In this document: positions 11,641 through 21,474 of the stretch, piece by piece
Position numbering within the stretch: position 1 is the first letter of the stretch
Layout of the letters: each line of letters opens with the position of its first letter
DNA from: Fagopyrum homotropicum
Lineage: Eukaryota; Streptophyta; Magnoliopsida; Caryophyllales; Polygonaceae
DNA length: 64,000 nt
Direction of reading: 5' to 3'
Assembly (NCBI GenBank): GCA_033239125.1
Contig: BSWB01000001.1
Coordinates: 55,209,501-55,273,500 of the forward strand
The notes under the pieces: model-generated
The model's input: only the letters and a program-made list of their open reading frames with translations
What the model was told of the DNA's origin: nothing
Databases searched by the model: none
Program-made: the position numbers and the translations under genes

Positions 11641-12302
11641 TGGTTGAGATGTTATAGGATAGAATGCAAACCAATTTAACGTGAAAGATGCACTTCTCTT
11701 TTGAATCTCGTGGTTGCCAATTCTCGGGGCTAGTCAGAATGTGGGCAATACAGGTCCAAAATGATCTAGCATGGTTGCGAAAATGGAAATCAGTAGTTGT
11801 GGGATTAAAAAAATCAACTATAGCTCCAAAGGACTCCGTAGTGTATTTGTAGGTTTTGTTCATCGGGCGGAATTTTACATAGTCCTCATCCGGCACATAA
11901 ATGATGGAGCTTAGGAACTCATAAGTCGGTTGTACATAAGCCGGTGTTCGGATCTAGACAAACGTTTCAAGCCCTATAGTGGAGATCATTCTCTTCAGGT
12001 CATCGACCATGTGCAAGCAAGAAAAATCATCGATGTCGATGTAACGAGGTGCTATGATCGGGCAGGAGCAATCGTATTTTTCTTTGAGATTAGGGAGAAT
12101 GACTGGTAGTTGTGGAGGTGGAGTGGGTGGAGGTGAACATTGTCTGGCCTCAGTACGATCACGGAGCACAATTTGTCGATTGGATCGACGTAAACCTTCC
12201 ATTTCAGCTAGATATCTCGGCTTGTTCTTGAGTTCACCTCGTTCGAGATGCTTGGGCTTGACCGAGACGGAACCGGTTTTGATCAAACTCCCAAATCAGT
12301 AA
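11641..12302 (-). pseudogene. Element D third ORF, Athila ORF-1/env-like position, truncated
   Basis: The ORF lies downstream of pol, where Athila elements carry an extra gene of unknown function, often called env-like or the ATHILA ORF-1 family. Minus-strand readable blocks are LRRSNRQIVLRDR, a Pro-rich stretch, PIIAPRYIDIDDFSCLHMVDDLKRMISTIGLETFV (positions about 12070-11955), then after a stop EDYVKFRPMNKTYKYTTESFGAIVDFF and SFWTCIAHILTSPENWQPRDSKEKCIFH. The same blocks occur in E at 62812-63400 and the first ones in B at 42632-42835. A TAG (about 11955) and the junction at 11640 break it. I see no clear signal peptide or transmembrane helix in what remains. Confidence 0.75.
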
Positions 12303-12633
12303 GTTTCTTCCCCAAATTTCAGTACCAATTGCCTCCTAAGGGGTTTCTCGTTCAATTCCAACACACCAAACAGACAAAACTTTTCCAAATTGAGTGACAT
12401 CGACCAAAACAAAGAAAAGCGGTTTTCGAACAAAATTACCCGATTTTTGCAGATTGTTATGGTTTGAAGTGATGATTAATGTTGTAGAAGTTGATGTTGT
12501 GTTGTTCCCGTCGATTTAGAGCCAAAGAACGTCAAAAATGAGCGAGATATGGAGATTTTGAGAACTAGGGCTCATTTTGGTCGAGGTGGCGTCGGGAGAG
12601 AAAAGGGAAGTGAGGAGAGAGAGTCCTTTTCCC

Positions 12634-12641
12634 CTATTATA
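12634..12641 (-). promoter_or_regulatory. TATA-like box ahead of the third ORF in D
   Basis: The minus strand reads GGGTATAATAGGGG, followed by a CT-rich leader (ACTCTCTCTCC...). The equivalent sites in B (42189) and E (62375) read GGGGTATAAAAG with the same kind of leader, which suggests a promoter for the third ORF rather than chance. Confidence 0.5.
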
Positions 12642-12937
12642 CCCGTCAGAAAATTAAACTACATCTCGAGAGAGATGGTTGTCAGTACCCGAGGTGGTCA
12701 ACCGAGGTGACTCCTTGTTGCTCTCATCTCGGTTGGCTCAAATGTGTCTTGGTCGAGACGATCTGATGGCTTCCGAGATGGCTCCCTGTTTTGGTTCTTT
12801 CTCGAGATTCTCGAATAGTAACTCCGTCCATATGCTTGCCTTTAGTTGTTTTCCTTGAGCAGTACCTAGTTCTTGTTATCATGGACCCAACAACGCGAAA
12901 ACGATACTAACTTAAACTACAAGAAGAAAAGCAATAC

Positions 12938-12955
12938 CTTGGGTTGCCTCCCAAG
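12938..12955 (-). other. Post-pol hairpin block in D
   Basis: The minus strand carries CTTGGGAGGCAACCCAAG, a 6-bp stem with an AGGCAA loop, preceded by AAGCGCTT. It starts 44 bases after the pol stop codon. Nearly identical blocks follow pol in B and E although the rest of the spacer has diverged. Confidence 0.7.
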
Positions 12956-12998
12956 AAGCGCTTGATTTAAGGTCGCTAGCTAGACCTACTCCTGTCGA

Positions 12999-13532
12999 TC
13001 ATACGAGATGCATCGAAGCAATCTCCTCAACCGGGGGTTCCGGTATCTGTTTCTTCAACCTACGCCCGTCGATCTTAAAGGTTCCACAATATTCACCCCA
13101 TACTTCAACTGCACCATGAGGAAAAACATTTTTTATAATAAAAGGTCTTGTCCATTTAGATTTCAGTTTATTGAGGAAGAGGTGAAAATGATAATCTAAA
13201 AGAAGAACACATTCTCCTTCTTTGAGTCCTTTTTGAGTAATATGCTTTTCTTGCCACTTCTTTGTCCTTTCTTTGTACATCTTCGCAACTCTTGCGATCA
13301 TCCCGCCAAGTGACGGTTTCACATTCCTAGTATTGTCTGGTAAAGCTTTGGAAGAGGTAGGGTTGGGGCTTGCAACTTTCGCAATCATCGAACGAGGAAG
13401 ATTCGAGGATCCAAGTATCTCGTTTCCCTTAGAAGCGTCTTTGTCGAGACCTAGTCGGAGGTCGAGAAAGTCCTTTGTCTCCTCTTCAACTCCTTCAAAA
13501 GCAGCCTTTGGATCTTCTTCCGAGGCTTCCAA
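12999..13532 (-). CDS. Element D linker fused to integrase C-terminal domain, 177 codons open
   Basis: The open frame starts in the protease-RT linker (Glu-, Asp- and Lys-rich, EEDPKAAFEGVEEETKDF) and passes directly into the far C-terminal part of integrase: MIARVAKMYKERTKKWQEKHI, GLKEGECVLLL and FKIDGRRLKKQIPEPPVEEIA, ending at the normal pol end (HLV, then stop). The same C-terminal block in B is at 41514-41825. RT, RNase H and the integrase catalytic core, about 1000 codons in a full pol, are missing. The join is in frame, so a small protein could be made, but I cannot say that it is. The methionine start is arbitrary because the frame opens after a break from protease. Confidence 0.7.
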   Translation of the reverse strand: MEASEEDPKAAFEGVEEETKDFLDLRLGLDKDASKGNEILGSSNLPRSMIAKVASPNPTSSKALPDNTRNVKPSLGGMIARVAKMYKERTKKWQEKHITQKGLKEGECVLLLDYHFHLFLNKLKSKWTRPFIIKNVFPHGAVEVWGEYCGTFKIDGRRLKKQIPEPPVEEIASMHLV

Positions 13533-13611
13533 GCTTTATATATCTACATCACAAGAAACATCTACACGTTTCTCATTCATACTAAAACTTAAAACTTTTT
13601 TGAGTGGATCT

Positions 13612-14040
13612 TTAATAAGGATAGAGCTCACCAATTTTTGTGATTCTTTTTATTAAAGCTGACAACACAAATTTAAAATGTTCTTCGCCGATGTTGAAAG
13701 ACAATTTGGCATTCTTGCAATCCACGTAGCAACCGGATGTTGCAAGAAACAGCCTCCCAAGGATAATTGGGACTGGAAAATCTGCAGGAATATCCAATAC
13801 CACAAAATCTATAGGAATGTAAAACTTACCAAGCTTTACTGGGATGTCTTCCAATATGCCAACGAGTCGAGTGATGGATCGATCCGTCATTTACAACATC
13901 ATCTTCACTGGTTTAGGCTTTCCTAAACCGACCTTCTCACACAATGCAAGTGGAATGATGCTTACACTTGGTCATAGGTAACATATTACATCATATGTTA
14001 CCTCTCCCACTCCAATTGGAATGCAAAATGATCCCTAATC
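13612..14040 (-). pseudogene. Element D protease, active site destroyed
   Basis: Minus-strand sequence aligns with the Athila protease: FCIPIGVGEVTYD, then the active-site region, then SVSIIPLALCEKVGLGKPKPVKMMLQM, TDRSITRLVGILEDIPVKLGKFYIPIDFVVLDIPADFPVPIILGR and LFLATSGCYVDCKNAKL. Where relatives have CDLGA, this copy reads CYL, stop, P, so the catalytic aspartate is gone and the chain is cut. The distal part (13890-13612) is open but cannot act alone. Confidence 0.85.
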
Positions 14041-16090
14041 TCGCAATTTGGGTGGAATTTTCTCCTTCATGATCTTGATGAGTTCCGATGATCTAGAGGA
14101 CATCTTTACCTCACCAAAATCTTCCAGCTTCCTCTTGTTAAAGAGGATCTCCTTTAAGAACTTTTCATAAGCGGGCATACCTAGAATTGCATCAATGAAA
14201 GGTATGTTAATATGGAGTTTACTCATAAGGTCTAGAAACTTACCGAAATGCTTGTCTAGACGTGCTCTCGCTCTAGACCGCGGGAACGGTAATGGAGGCT
14301 TGTAAGCCGGAGGAGGTACGTAAACTTCTTCTTTATCCTTCATCTGGGTTGAAACCTTTGTGTTTCGGTCAAGATCCAATCTGAGTTGACCTCCTGTTGC
14401 ATTCTCGTCGGTTGACCCAGAAGTCACCTCGGTCGAGACGGGCTGCCTTACAATGTCATTTGATCGAGGTAGTGGGTGAGTGGTCTTCACACCACTCCTT
14501 ATGGTGATCGCCATCGCTTGGCCTTTTGGGTTATTCTCCGTACGTCCGGGAAGCTTTCCTTGATCTCTAGGAACTTCTCCGGTCTTGCTAAATACTTTAT
14601 TTTCCAAGGCTTTTTATGCCTCAGAAATCGAAGTGACAGTACTTTCTAATCCATTCATGTTTCCTATCAAAGTTTCAAGCATTGCCTCCAACTTATCCAT
14701 GGGTGGCTGACTTGAACTAATGAAGGTTCTTGGCTTTTTAATGGAGTGAAAGAAGAAGAAGAAGAAGAAGAAGGTGGAGTTAGAGCATTATCAGCATGGA
14801 AATAGGGGTTACCAGAATTGTTTTGATTGGAACTCCAATTGTTGTAGTTCCGGTTGTTGTTGTTGTTGTAGTTGTTGTTCCTATTCCCTTTGTAGTTTCC
14901 TCTCCCAACATACCCAACGTCTTGCTCTTTGGGTTATTGTGCTTGTGTCTTCAAGAGCTCCTTCAAAGACTTCATCTCATTGTTAAGAGCATTGATTTGA
15001 GCAACACTAGATGAGGTAAGATTCAGCTCTTGAGTTCTTGAGCTTTGACTTCTATTATCAACTCTCCGATGGGAGTACTTCTCAATGGTTAGAGCTAGTT
15101 TTTCAACAAACTCCCATGATTCATCAACTAGTTTATCCATGAAAGTTCCAACAGAAAGTGATTTTAGTTTGAATCGCATTTCCGAATCCAAACCCTTGAA
15201 CTAGATAATCAGCAAATCAATCTTCGGAATCCCATAATGAGGGCAATCCAACAAAAGGTCCTTGAACCTTTCCTATGACTTAAACAGACTTTTAACATCC
15301 TTCATCACAAATGCATTTATTTTTCCTCTCAATTCCTCCGTTTTCGATGGCGGAAAGAATTTGGTGAGAAACTCCGCGGTCAACTCCTCCAATGTGTTAA
15401 CTCTTCCAGTTGGAAGTGCTTGATACCTTGCAAGTGCTTTATCCTTCAAAGAGAAAAAGAAAACACGCAATTTATAGTTGTTATTGTCACATCTAGAAGG
15501 TCTGAAGGTTTCCATGAGGATTTCATAGTTTTGCAAGTGTTGAAGTGGCGACTCTCTCTCCATTCCCCCAAAATGATTCTGTTGAATCATTGTAATGGCT
15601 TGAGGTCTAAATCATATTATCGCTCAGCTGGATCAGCTAGGTTGACTCCGGGACTTCGTGCTTGTTATATGGAATCCATCCGTTGACCAAGTGTTCGCGG
15701 TATACCCACAAACGAGTCAACTCTCTCAACCCTCGGTGGATGTGGTGGTGGCGGCACATAGGCAGGTGCCGGTGGGTTAACTACTACTCTAGCATTTCTC
15801 TCTCTTTCTTTATTCACTTGTCGTATAGACTCTCTTAATTCGGCCATGACGGCCCGAAGTTGCTCCTGTTGAGCAATTATTTCACCTCTTTCTCTAACTA
15901 AAGCTTCATCTCGTAGCTTTCATTGGTTAAAAGCATCTTCCCATTCAGCCTTGTAATTTCTGTCTTCTTCGTTGTTTGTATCCATTTTTGCTTCTCTTAA
16001 TCTCTTCTTGTATATCTCTTGGTTCAGGATCGTAAGGCACGATTTCTTTAGCAGCACGAGTTCTTCGCATAAACCTAAGAAAAGATCCTG
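14035..16090 (-). pseudogene. Element D gag, broken
   Basis: From the right, the first readable block is RFMRRTRAAKEIVPYDPEP (about 16075-16020), then an acidic/basic helix region, a Pro-rich piece (15847-15665, PPAPAYVPPPPHPP), the gag domain (15590-15273, ESPLQHLQNYEILMETFRPS, FSLKDKALARYQALPTGRVNTLEELTAEFLTKFFPPSKTEELRGKINAF), a middle segment (15191-14934) with DKLVDESWEFVEKLA, an Asn-rich tract near 14900-14800 in broken frame, and the C-terminal MAITIRSG and PPPAYKPPLPFPRSRARARLDKHFGKFLDL blocks (14607-14035). Several frameshifts and stops separate them. Confidence 0.87.
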
Positions 16091-16177
16091 CAAGAACACT
16101 CAAGTAGAATGATCAGTAGCAAAGCAAGAAGCTTCAAATTTCAGACAACCGTCCACTGTATTTTGTTTTGACCAAAT

Positions 16178-16194
16178 CCCTGGAAACGGCGCCA
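16178..16194 (-). other. Primer-binding site of element D, degenerate tRNA-Asp type
   Basis: The minus strand reads TGGCGCCGTTTCCAGGG. The first ten bases match the tRNA-Asp complement, with two changes further in. It lies six bases from the LTR end at 16201. Confidence 0.8.
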
Positions 16195-16200
16195 AAAACT

Positions 16201-17769
16201 TGATCGCTCCAAAAGGTGTGTGTGCAAAGAAGTCTTAAATTTATATCCTGAATATATACCTAACGATAAGCGAACCCGTAGTGTACGGATCTATCGTTGT
16301 AAGGCTTATATTCCGGATTTGATCTCAGGGATTTGGTGAGAATAAATTTAGCAAGGTAATCTAACTTTAGAAGCATGCAATAGCAATGATGAAAGACAAG
16401 ACAAGGATATATAACATGATTAGGGAACACAGATTCTAGAGATCAAAGTATTCAGTTATGGTTTCGACTCAAGATTTCTCAAAGATATATGTGAACAAAG
16501 CTGAGGTTACAAAGGGAAGGTATTTCTACAATGGGATAGATCACCGGGTAAGTCTCACTTCCCACTTTCCCAAAACCAAGCTCCTATCACCGGGTAAGTC
16601 TCAAGGCACTAGGGAAAGGTACGAGTACTCAAACCAACACACTCTCCTAAGGGAACATAACTAACCATCACCGGGTAAGTCTCAGGTTTACTCTCAAAGG
16701 TAGGATGAAGGCACACTCAAACCCTAACAAAGGATAAACCTTTGTTCCCTAACACTCATCATCATAGGTAAACAAGCAAAGGAATCACCGGGTAAGCCTC
16801 ATCCTAGGCTTGCATGTAAACCAGGAAAGGCGTAACAAGGATAGGATTTGGCGAACTATAACCTAAACTCAAGATTCGGTCCATCCGTGGATCGTCTTGT
16901 GCAGTTCTTATCGATCTCGGTGGAGATGACTCCAAGAACAGCCCGAGGCGGGTTTAACTCAAGCTTTTAGGGTCCACTCACGATAAAGGTTTATTCTTTT
17001 ATCGTCTATATCACAACCTTCAACTAATCACTCTAGAATCGCAGGGGGTTTTTTAGCCAACAATCATCATTATCAACCAATGAAATATATATCAATAAAG
17101 GAGAATAAAACAATCAAGAAAGGTGTCTCAATTGTCAAAACAAACAAACCAGCAATTTTATCAATAATGTGTTCCAAAGAGTATGATAACAACTCACTAA
17201 CAACTTCCCAAGAAAATCTCACAATCTCTTCTTCCTTGAAGCCTACCAATCCTTCATTCAATGTTTCCCTTCCAATAGGCGTCATCCGTGTTCTCATGTG
17301 ATCTTTCGATGATTCTCTCCTCGTGACCTCTGCCCCTTACAAGAATTTTAGGTCAAAATATTTATTTCCCTTGGGTTGTGGGCCGTCGACCTCGATCAAG
17401 GCCCAGTAGGCCATCTCGGTCGAGGTGGATGACTGCATCGATCCAAGGTCAGTAGTAATCTACGTGCATGCCTTCGTTTCTTCAACTGAATCATTCCATC
17501 AATCTTTCCAATAAAGTTCCTACCTTTCTTCTTGTCCTTCCCAATGCTACATAATGTAGCTTCATGGCTTCCTCAAACTTCAATGCTCCATTTTGATCCA
17601 AAATATGCCTTATATCTAACAATTACAATTAAACGTGATGTAGACCTCGATTCTTGCAAAGTATATGAATAATGACATAATTATCTAGAATATACACCCA
17701 TGGATGCAGAATTATGATGATAAAACGTCAAAACCATGTCCGAAATATAGACAATAATTCATGCTGTCA
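16201..17769 (-). repeat. 5' LTR of Athila element D
   Basis: About 1.57 kb. In element direction it starts TGACAGCATGAATTATTG (17769) and ends GGAGCGATCA (16201). It carries four copies of TCACCGGGTAAGTCTCA as read on the plus strand, at 16541, 16587, 16668 and 16785, and the U5 hairpin at 16274-16290. I do not see a good TATA box. Its right end meets copia LTR-like sequence. Confidence 0.87.
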
Positions 17770-18229
17770 GTATATCTAGAGACTGTTATACTCAAGTGTG
17801 TGGTACTGCACGAAGTAACTAGGCTATTATTGCTAGGTTAAGAGTTGGAATTAGATCGTAGCATTGGCTACAATGACATAAGAAGGGGATTTCTTCTAGA
17901 TTGTATCTAGGACTCTTTTAAGCAGATAATAAATAGTTAGATCCTACGCGAAAAGAAACCCTAGGACAGAGACGTAGGCTGTTAGAGCTGAACTTCGTAA
18001 ACATGTCACCATGTCGATCTTTTGTACCGCACTGTTTCTTGCTTAATAGTGACTAACGTTTTTTGCAGGTTTTCGGAGTCAAGACCTTGAAATCACTTTC
18101 AAATCCCCTTGAAAACCAGTTGTGTCACAAAGAACACATATCGACATCAAGGCCTTGAAATCAGTTTCAAAACCTTGAGATTGGTTTTTGAGTATTTATA
18201 TCCTTTATATTCACCTATACGGTTCTTCA
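17770..18229 (+). repeat. Tail of a copia LTR, probably the rest of the G 3' LTR
   Basis: From about 18028 to 18229 this matches the last 220 bases of the G 5' LTR (ACTGTTTCTTGCTTAATAGTGAC, shared CAAGGCCTTGAAA repeats, TATTCACCTATACGGTTCTTCA at the end). Bases 17770-18027 match more weakly. No primer site follows, which fits a 3' LTR or a solo LTR. Confidence 0.7.
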
Positions 18230-19812
18230 TTGATCTTTCCATGTATTCTCCGACTCTAAGGAATATTGAACTCTCGTGATATGGTTTATTCATACCATTA
18301 TGCTCCATGTTATTGAATGCCTGAAACACGAAACAAAATGAAGTAGACACCGAAATAAAAAAAAGTTAACGCTCTTCATACCTAGAGAGATGTATGAGAG
18401 AGTTAAAGAGGTACGAAATGCATGAATTTAAGGTCTAAAAATTGTTACATATGACACTCATCAAAATACCCCATACTTAAACCTTGCTCGTCCTCGAGTA
18501 AGATCACGTCGTATGCATGCATACGATGTGTAAGAAGAAATGGTTGCCTCAACTAAGAGGAAAACGAACAACTCGAATCATGTCATCATAACATCAATCG
18601 TTATAAGAAGATAAATCAAGAATCATAGCCATCCAAACCGTTAAAGGATAGTGTGTTTGGTCTAAATTTCACAAGATGTGTTTAGGGATATATCAATAAA
18701 CTATCAAACTCAACATACATAGATAGATCTTACGATAAGCTTGTTAAGGCATTCTCAAACACCAGTACTTTTCAAGTGAAACTATAATGCAAGATATATA
18801 TCATGAGGTCTTTTACAAAGGTACAATACGGATATGGGACATGGAAAAGTGATGTTGGTAGGCCAAAAGAGGCCAATATGGAAAATAATATATGGAGTAT
18901 CAAATCTTTATAATCAAAACACCTTCAATGCGTTATCACTTCACACTATTCTTTATACTTTGTACTTCTTCATGAACCATAACACGTTGATCTTTGTAGC
19001 ACTTGTAATCTCTTTCAAGGATAAACTTTTCTTCACTCCTCAATCAATCACTATTTACTTGTTGGTGCATATTTGGCGGGAACTTTTTGTCGACTCCACC
19101 AAAGATGAAAATATCTTCAATAATGACAATATCCATCCGAACTCGCGCATTTACTTCTTGAATTCACTTTAACTTCATGGGAACACCCCATACCTGATTT
19201 CTTCATACTTCTCTTCAATAACAGCCCAAGATACGGTCAAATGAGGCTATTCATGGATGTGAGGTGTTGAGGGACACCAAAGAAGGAAAAATAAAGGCAA
19301 GAAATAGCTAATAGAAAGAAAACATATATAAAGATGGAAAAGGGTAACATATGCTTATCAAAGAGGGCCTCAATCATTCAAGTATCAAACATATAGAATT
19401 AAATGATCATGTACTTTTGAAAATACATGTCCGTAGGCTAGAGCGCTTACAAGTTTATGTTTGGGAAATCTAATCATCAATAATCATCCAATAACTCATG
19501 TGCATAAAAAATAACAAGAAGTAGTAATGCAAAGCATCGTTGGCAAGTCAAGTGTAATAGCATAACATATTCCACTTTCTCGAAGTAAGACTGATTAGAA
19601 TCGACTCAATCTATAGATACTAAATCCAATATTTTTGTGGTTTTGTGTTTATGAATGCACGTGAAAAGGCAAAAGACATAAGAAAATGAAAAAAAGGTAT
19701 AAAAATAAATGTGTGATAGGACAGGGAAGCATGATATGCAAATGTGAGTAATTCTAACAAAGCACTGTTAGATAATTCTTACAAAGCTTTGTTAGAATTA
19801 TCTAAATGTTGA
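18230..19812. other. No recognisable gene; AT-rich unclassified sequence
   Basis: I find no convincing coding or element terminus here. Two structures stand out: an 18-base perfect palindrome TCGTATGCATGCATACGA at 18509-18526, and nested inverted repeats at 19749-19806. A 112-codon ORF at 18834-19172 shows no family resemblance and biased hydrophobic composition, and I treat it as chance. The segment may be the 5' part of copia L or an older non-coding element. Confidence 0.5.
19749..19806. repeat. Nested inverted repeats
   Basis: TAATTCTAACAAAGC (19749-19763) is matched by its exact complement at 19786-19800 around a 22-base spacer. A second pair, TTAGATAATTCT (19768-19779) and AGAATTATCTAA (19795-19806), overlaps it. 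Only one of the two hairpins could form at a time. Confidence 0.8.
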
Positions 19813-19874
19813 ATGTTAGACTATCCCGAGATTTTTCACATCGAGGACGATGTTTACCATATGCAATACATTGT

Positions 19875-20408
19875 TGATACGCCCCCGGATGGCGATGCCA
19901 TCCGTGTTTTCGGCTAGAAGGACCCGCACCATTTTGAAGACATTTATTATTATTCGGCTATTCAATAATATGCCTTTTATATTCGGAACATAATTCCGTG
20001 AATTAAATTCCGACGTTTCATATTTTAGGCTTTTCATTTTCTGGAACTTAATTCCGACTTTAATTCTGTCATTTATGTTTGAACCTTTGGTTAGCCCCCA
20101 TCCACTATATAAGGATGGCTTGGTTGATTTGTAAAACGATGTCTAAGTTAAATCCAAGTATTGTGAATGGAAAATACTCTTATTTGGTTTAGGCATCACT
20201 TCTCCTTCAATCCTCTTAAAGTTCTATCTTGAATCTAGTCTTTGATCCAATCCCTTCAAACTCGAGGATACTTTTGAAGGATCAACCGAACGCTTCCGCA
20301 TCCATTTCTAAGCGTCCGCCGCTCAAGTTCTAGGTTTGATCCCATTCAAACGATCAAGAAGAAGTAGTTGAAGTTTCTCCTTGATCTAGATCGCTCGTAT
20401 TTCTCTCA
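19875..20408 (+). repeat. 5' LTR of element I
   Basis: It starts TGATACGCCCCCGGATGG and ends TTTCTCTCA. A TATA box, TATATAAGG, lies at 20106-20114. The second copy at 21475-22019 differs by scattered substitutions and one insertion (GGAACTTTAATTCC) near 21586-21600. Confidence 0.9.
20106..20114 (+). promoter_or_regulatory. TATA box in the LTR of element I
   Basis: TATATAAGG lies in the middle of the LTR in the context CCATCCACTATATAAGGATGG. The same sequence is kept in the 3' LTR at 21720. It is the likely promoter, judged by motif only. Confidence 0.55.
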
Positions 20409-20409
20409 T

Positions 20410-20421
20410 TGGTATCAGAGC
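20410..20421 (+). other. Primer-binding site of element I
   Basis: TGGTATCAGAGC, initiator tRNA-Met type, begins one base after the LTR end. Confidence 0.92.
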
Positions 20422-20579
20422 TCGGGATCGAGGTCAAGTTTCTTTACAAAATTTATTTCTTGATCAAATTTATTCAGTGTTCTTTGAAGATCTTCAAGTG
20501 TTGTTCGGTGTTCTTCGAATATCTTCAAGTGTTCTTCGGTGTTCTTCTAAGATATTCAAGTGTTTCTTCATCATTCATC

Positions 20580-21378
20580 ATGTTCTACGATGATTATGAT
20601 TCTTATGATGAGGATGAGGAATGGTTACCTCCTCCATATCCACCTAAGGCCAAACAAATCACCCGGAGGTACCGACGAAGAGAATATTTTGAGGATGAGG
20701 AGTGGTTGCCTCCTCCAAATCCACCAAGGCCCAAAGAGACCATCCATGAGTATCAATGGTATCCACATGAACGCCAACAACCTGCTGCCGTATTAGCCAA
20801 AGAAAATGCCGCTCTAAAGCATGAGATAGAAGTTATAAGGATGACAATACTTGAACTAAGCGACGGTTTCCCAACAAGAAGAGCATCAAGCGGTGTCACA
20901 ACCAAGGTGTGAGTTGGTGGCCCAACCGTTGTGTGTCGAAGACAAAGAGGTGGAACAAATCATCATTCAAGAGGTCTCCCCGGCAATTCCAATTCATCTT
21001 GTCAATCCGCTATGTGGAGAGTACTTTCATGATGATAAAGATGAAGCCATCATTGAGAAAGAATAAATCATCGACTCCGACAACGGCACAATGGTGTTGA
21101 TGGAATACAAATCCGAGTCTTATGATCCGAGGTTTGTCTTTACATTGCCAACTAACTTACCTCCCGACTTGTCATTCAAAATTTTCAGTATGCCTCCGCC
21201 ATTCAAAGTCAAGACTAATTACCGCATAAGAGGCAAAGTCCACCGCGTCACCACCATGTGGAACTACAAGTTTGAGCCTCCCGATCCGGAGTTTGTCCTC
21301 TTTATTTTCCACAAGCTTGGCGGCTCCACCGCGTTTTTTGAAAGATTACATGTTCAAGCTACCCGACTTCAACAATGA
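20580..21378 (+). pseudogene. Unknown ORF of element I, about 265 codons with one frameshift and one stop
   Basis: The first part (20580-20912) starts MFYDDYDSYDEDEEW and contains a duplicated motif, EDEEWLPPPYPPKAK and EDEEWLPPPNPPRPK, then a short helix-forming stretch AVLAKENAALKHEIEVIRM. A one-base shift near 20870 leads to a second frame that reaches a TAA at 21064, then in the same frame an open part 21091-21378 with MVLMEYKSESYDPRF, IRGKVHRVTTMWNYKFEPPDPEFVLFIFHKLGG. I recognise no domain, and nothing resembles gag, protease or RT. The acidic/Pro repeats plus helix could be a structural or RNA-binding protein, but that is a guess. Confidence 0.6.
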
Positions 21379-21474
21379 GCATCCAGTGCTGCATTTCAAG
21401 GGTCTTGTTCCTCAAGTGACTCTTTTCTTTTCTGACGGTGAAACGGGGACGTTTCACATTTAAGAGGAGGAGAA

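Larger units (their letters stand above)
12303..12998 (-). other. Element D spacer between pol and the third ORF
   Basis: This is non-coding sequence in element direction. It holds the conserved post-pol block (12938-12955 and flanks), several CTCGG/CCGAGG palindromes (near 12690-12780), a TATA-like box (12634-12641) and a CT-rich leader. B and E have the same sequence of parts. No ORF of note is present. Confidence 0.7.
11641..17769 (-). mobile_element. Athila-type retrotransposon D, internally deleted, left end truncated
   Basis: Minus-strand order from right: 5' LTR (17769-16201), primer site, gag, a broken protease, a fused linker and integrase C-terminus, the post-pol block, and the third ORF, cut at about 11640. 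RT, RNase H and the integrase core are absent, although the flanking pieces are in good order, so D would depend on proteins supplied by other copies. It carries the CCTCGACCGAGG palindrome family, like B and E. Confidence 0.88.
6172..18229 (+). mobile_element. SIRE/Maximus-like Ty1/copia retrotransposon G, with element D inside
   Basis: A plus-strand copia element: LTR part (6172-6970), initiator tRNA-Met primer site, gag, integrase, RT, RNase H, polypurine tract (11429-11436), first part of the 3' LTR (to about 11640), and LTR tail at 17770-18229. Gene order (integrase before RT) identifies copia. A long gag with a coiled-coil tail and many C-rich repeats suggests the SIRE/Maximus branch. 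The piece at 18028-18229 ends in the same ACGGTTCTTCA as the 5' LTR at 6970, so I infer that D (11641-17769) interrupts the 3' LTR. The element is full of stops and the protease is missing. Confidence 0.75.

Noticed and set aside
16541..16801. CRISPR-like array
   Set aside because: Four short repeats with unequal spacing in a plant LTR; the same spacing occurs in other Athila LTRs, so they belong to the LTR.
18834..19172. 112-codon ORF as a membrane protein gene
   Set aside because: The hydrophobic stretch comes from T-rich sequence, there is no family motif and no promoter context, and ORFs of this length are expected by chance here.
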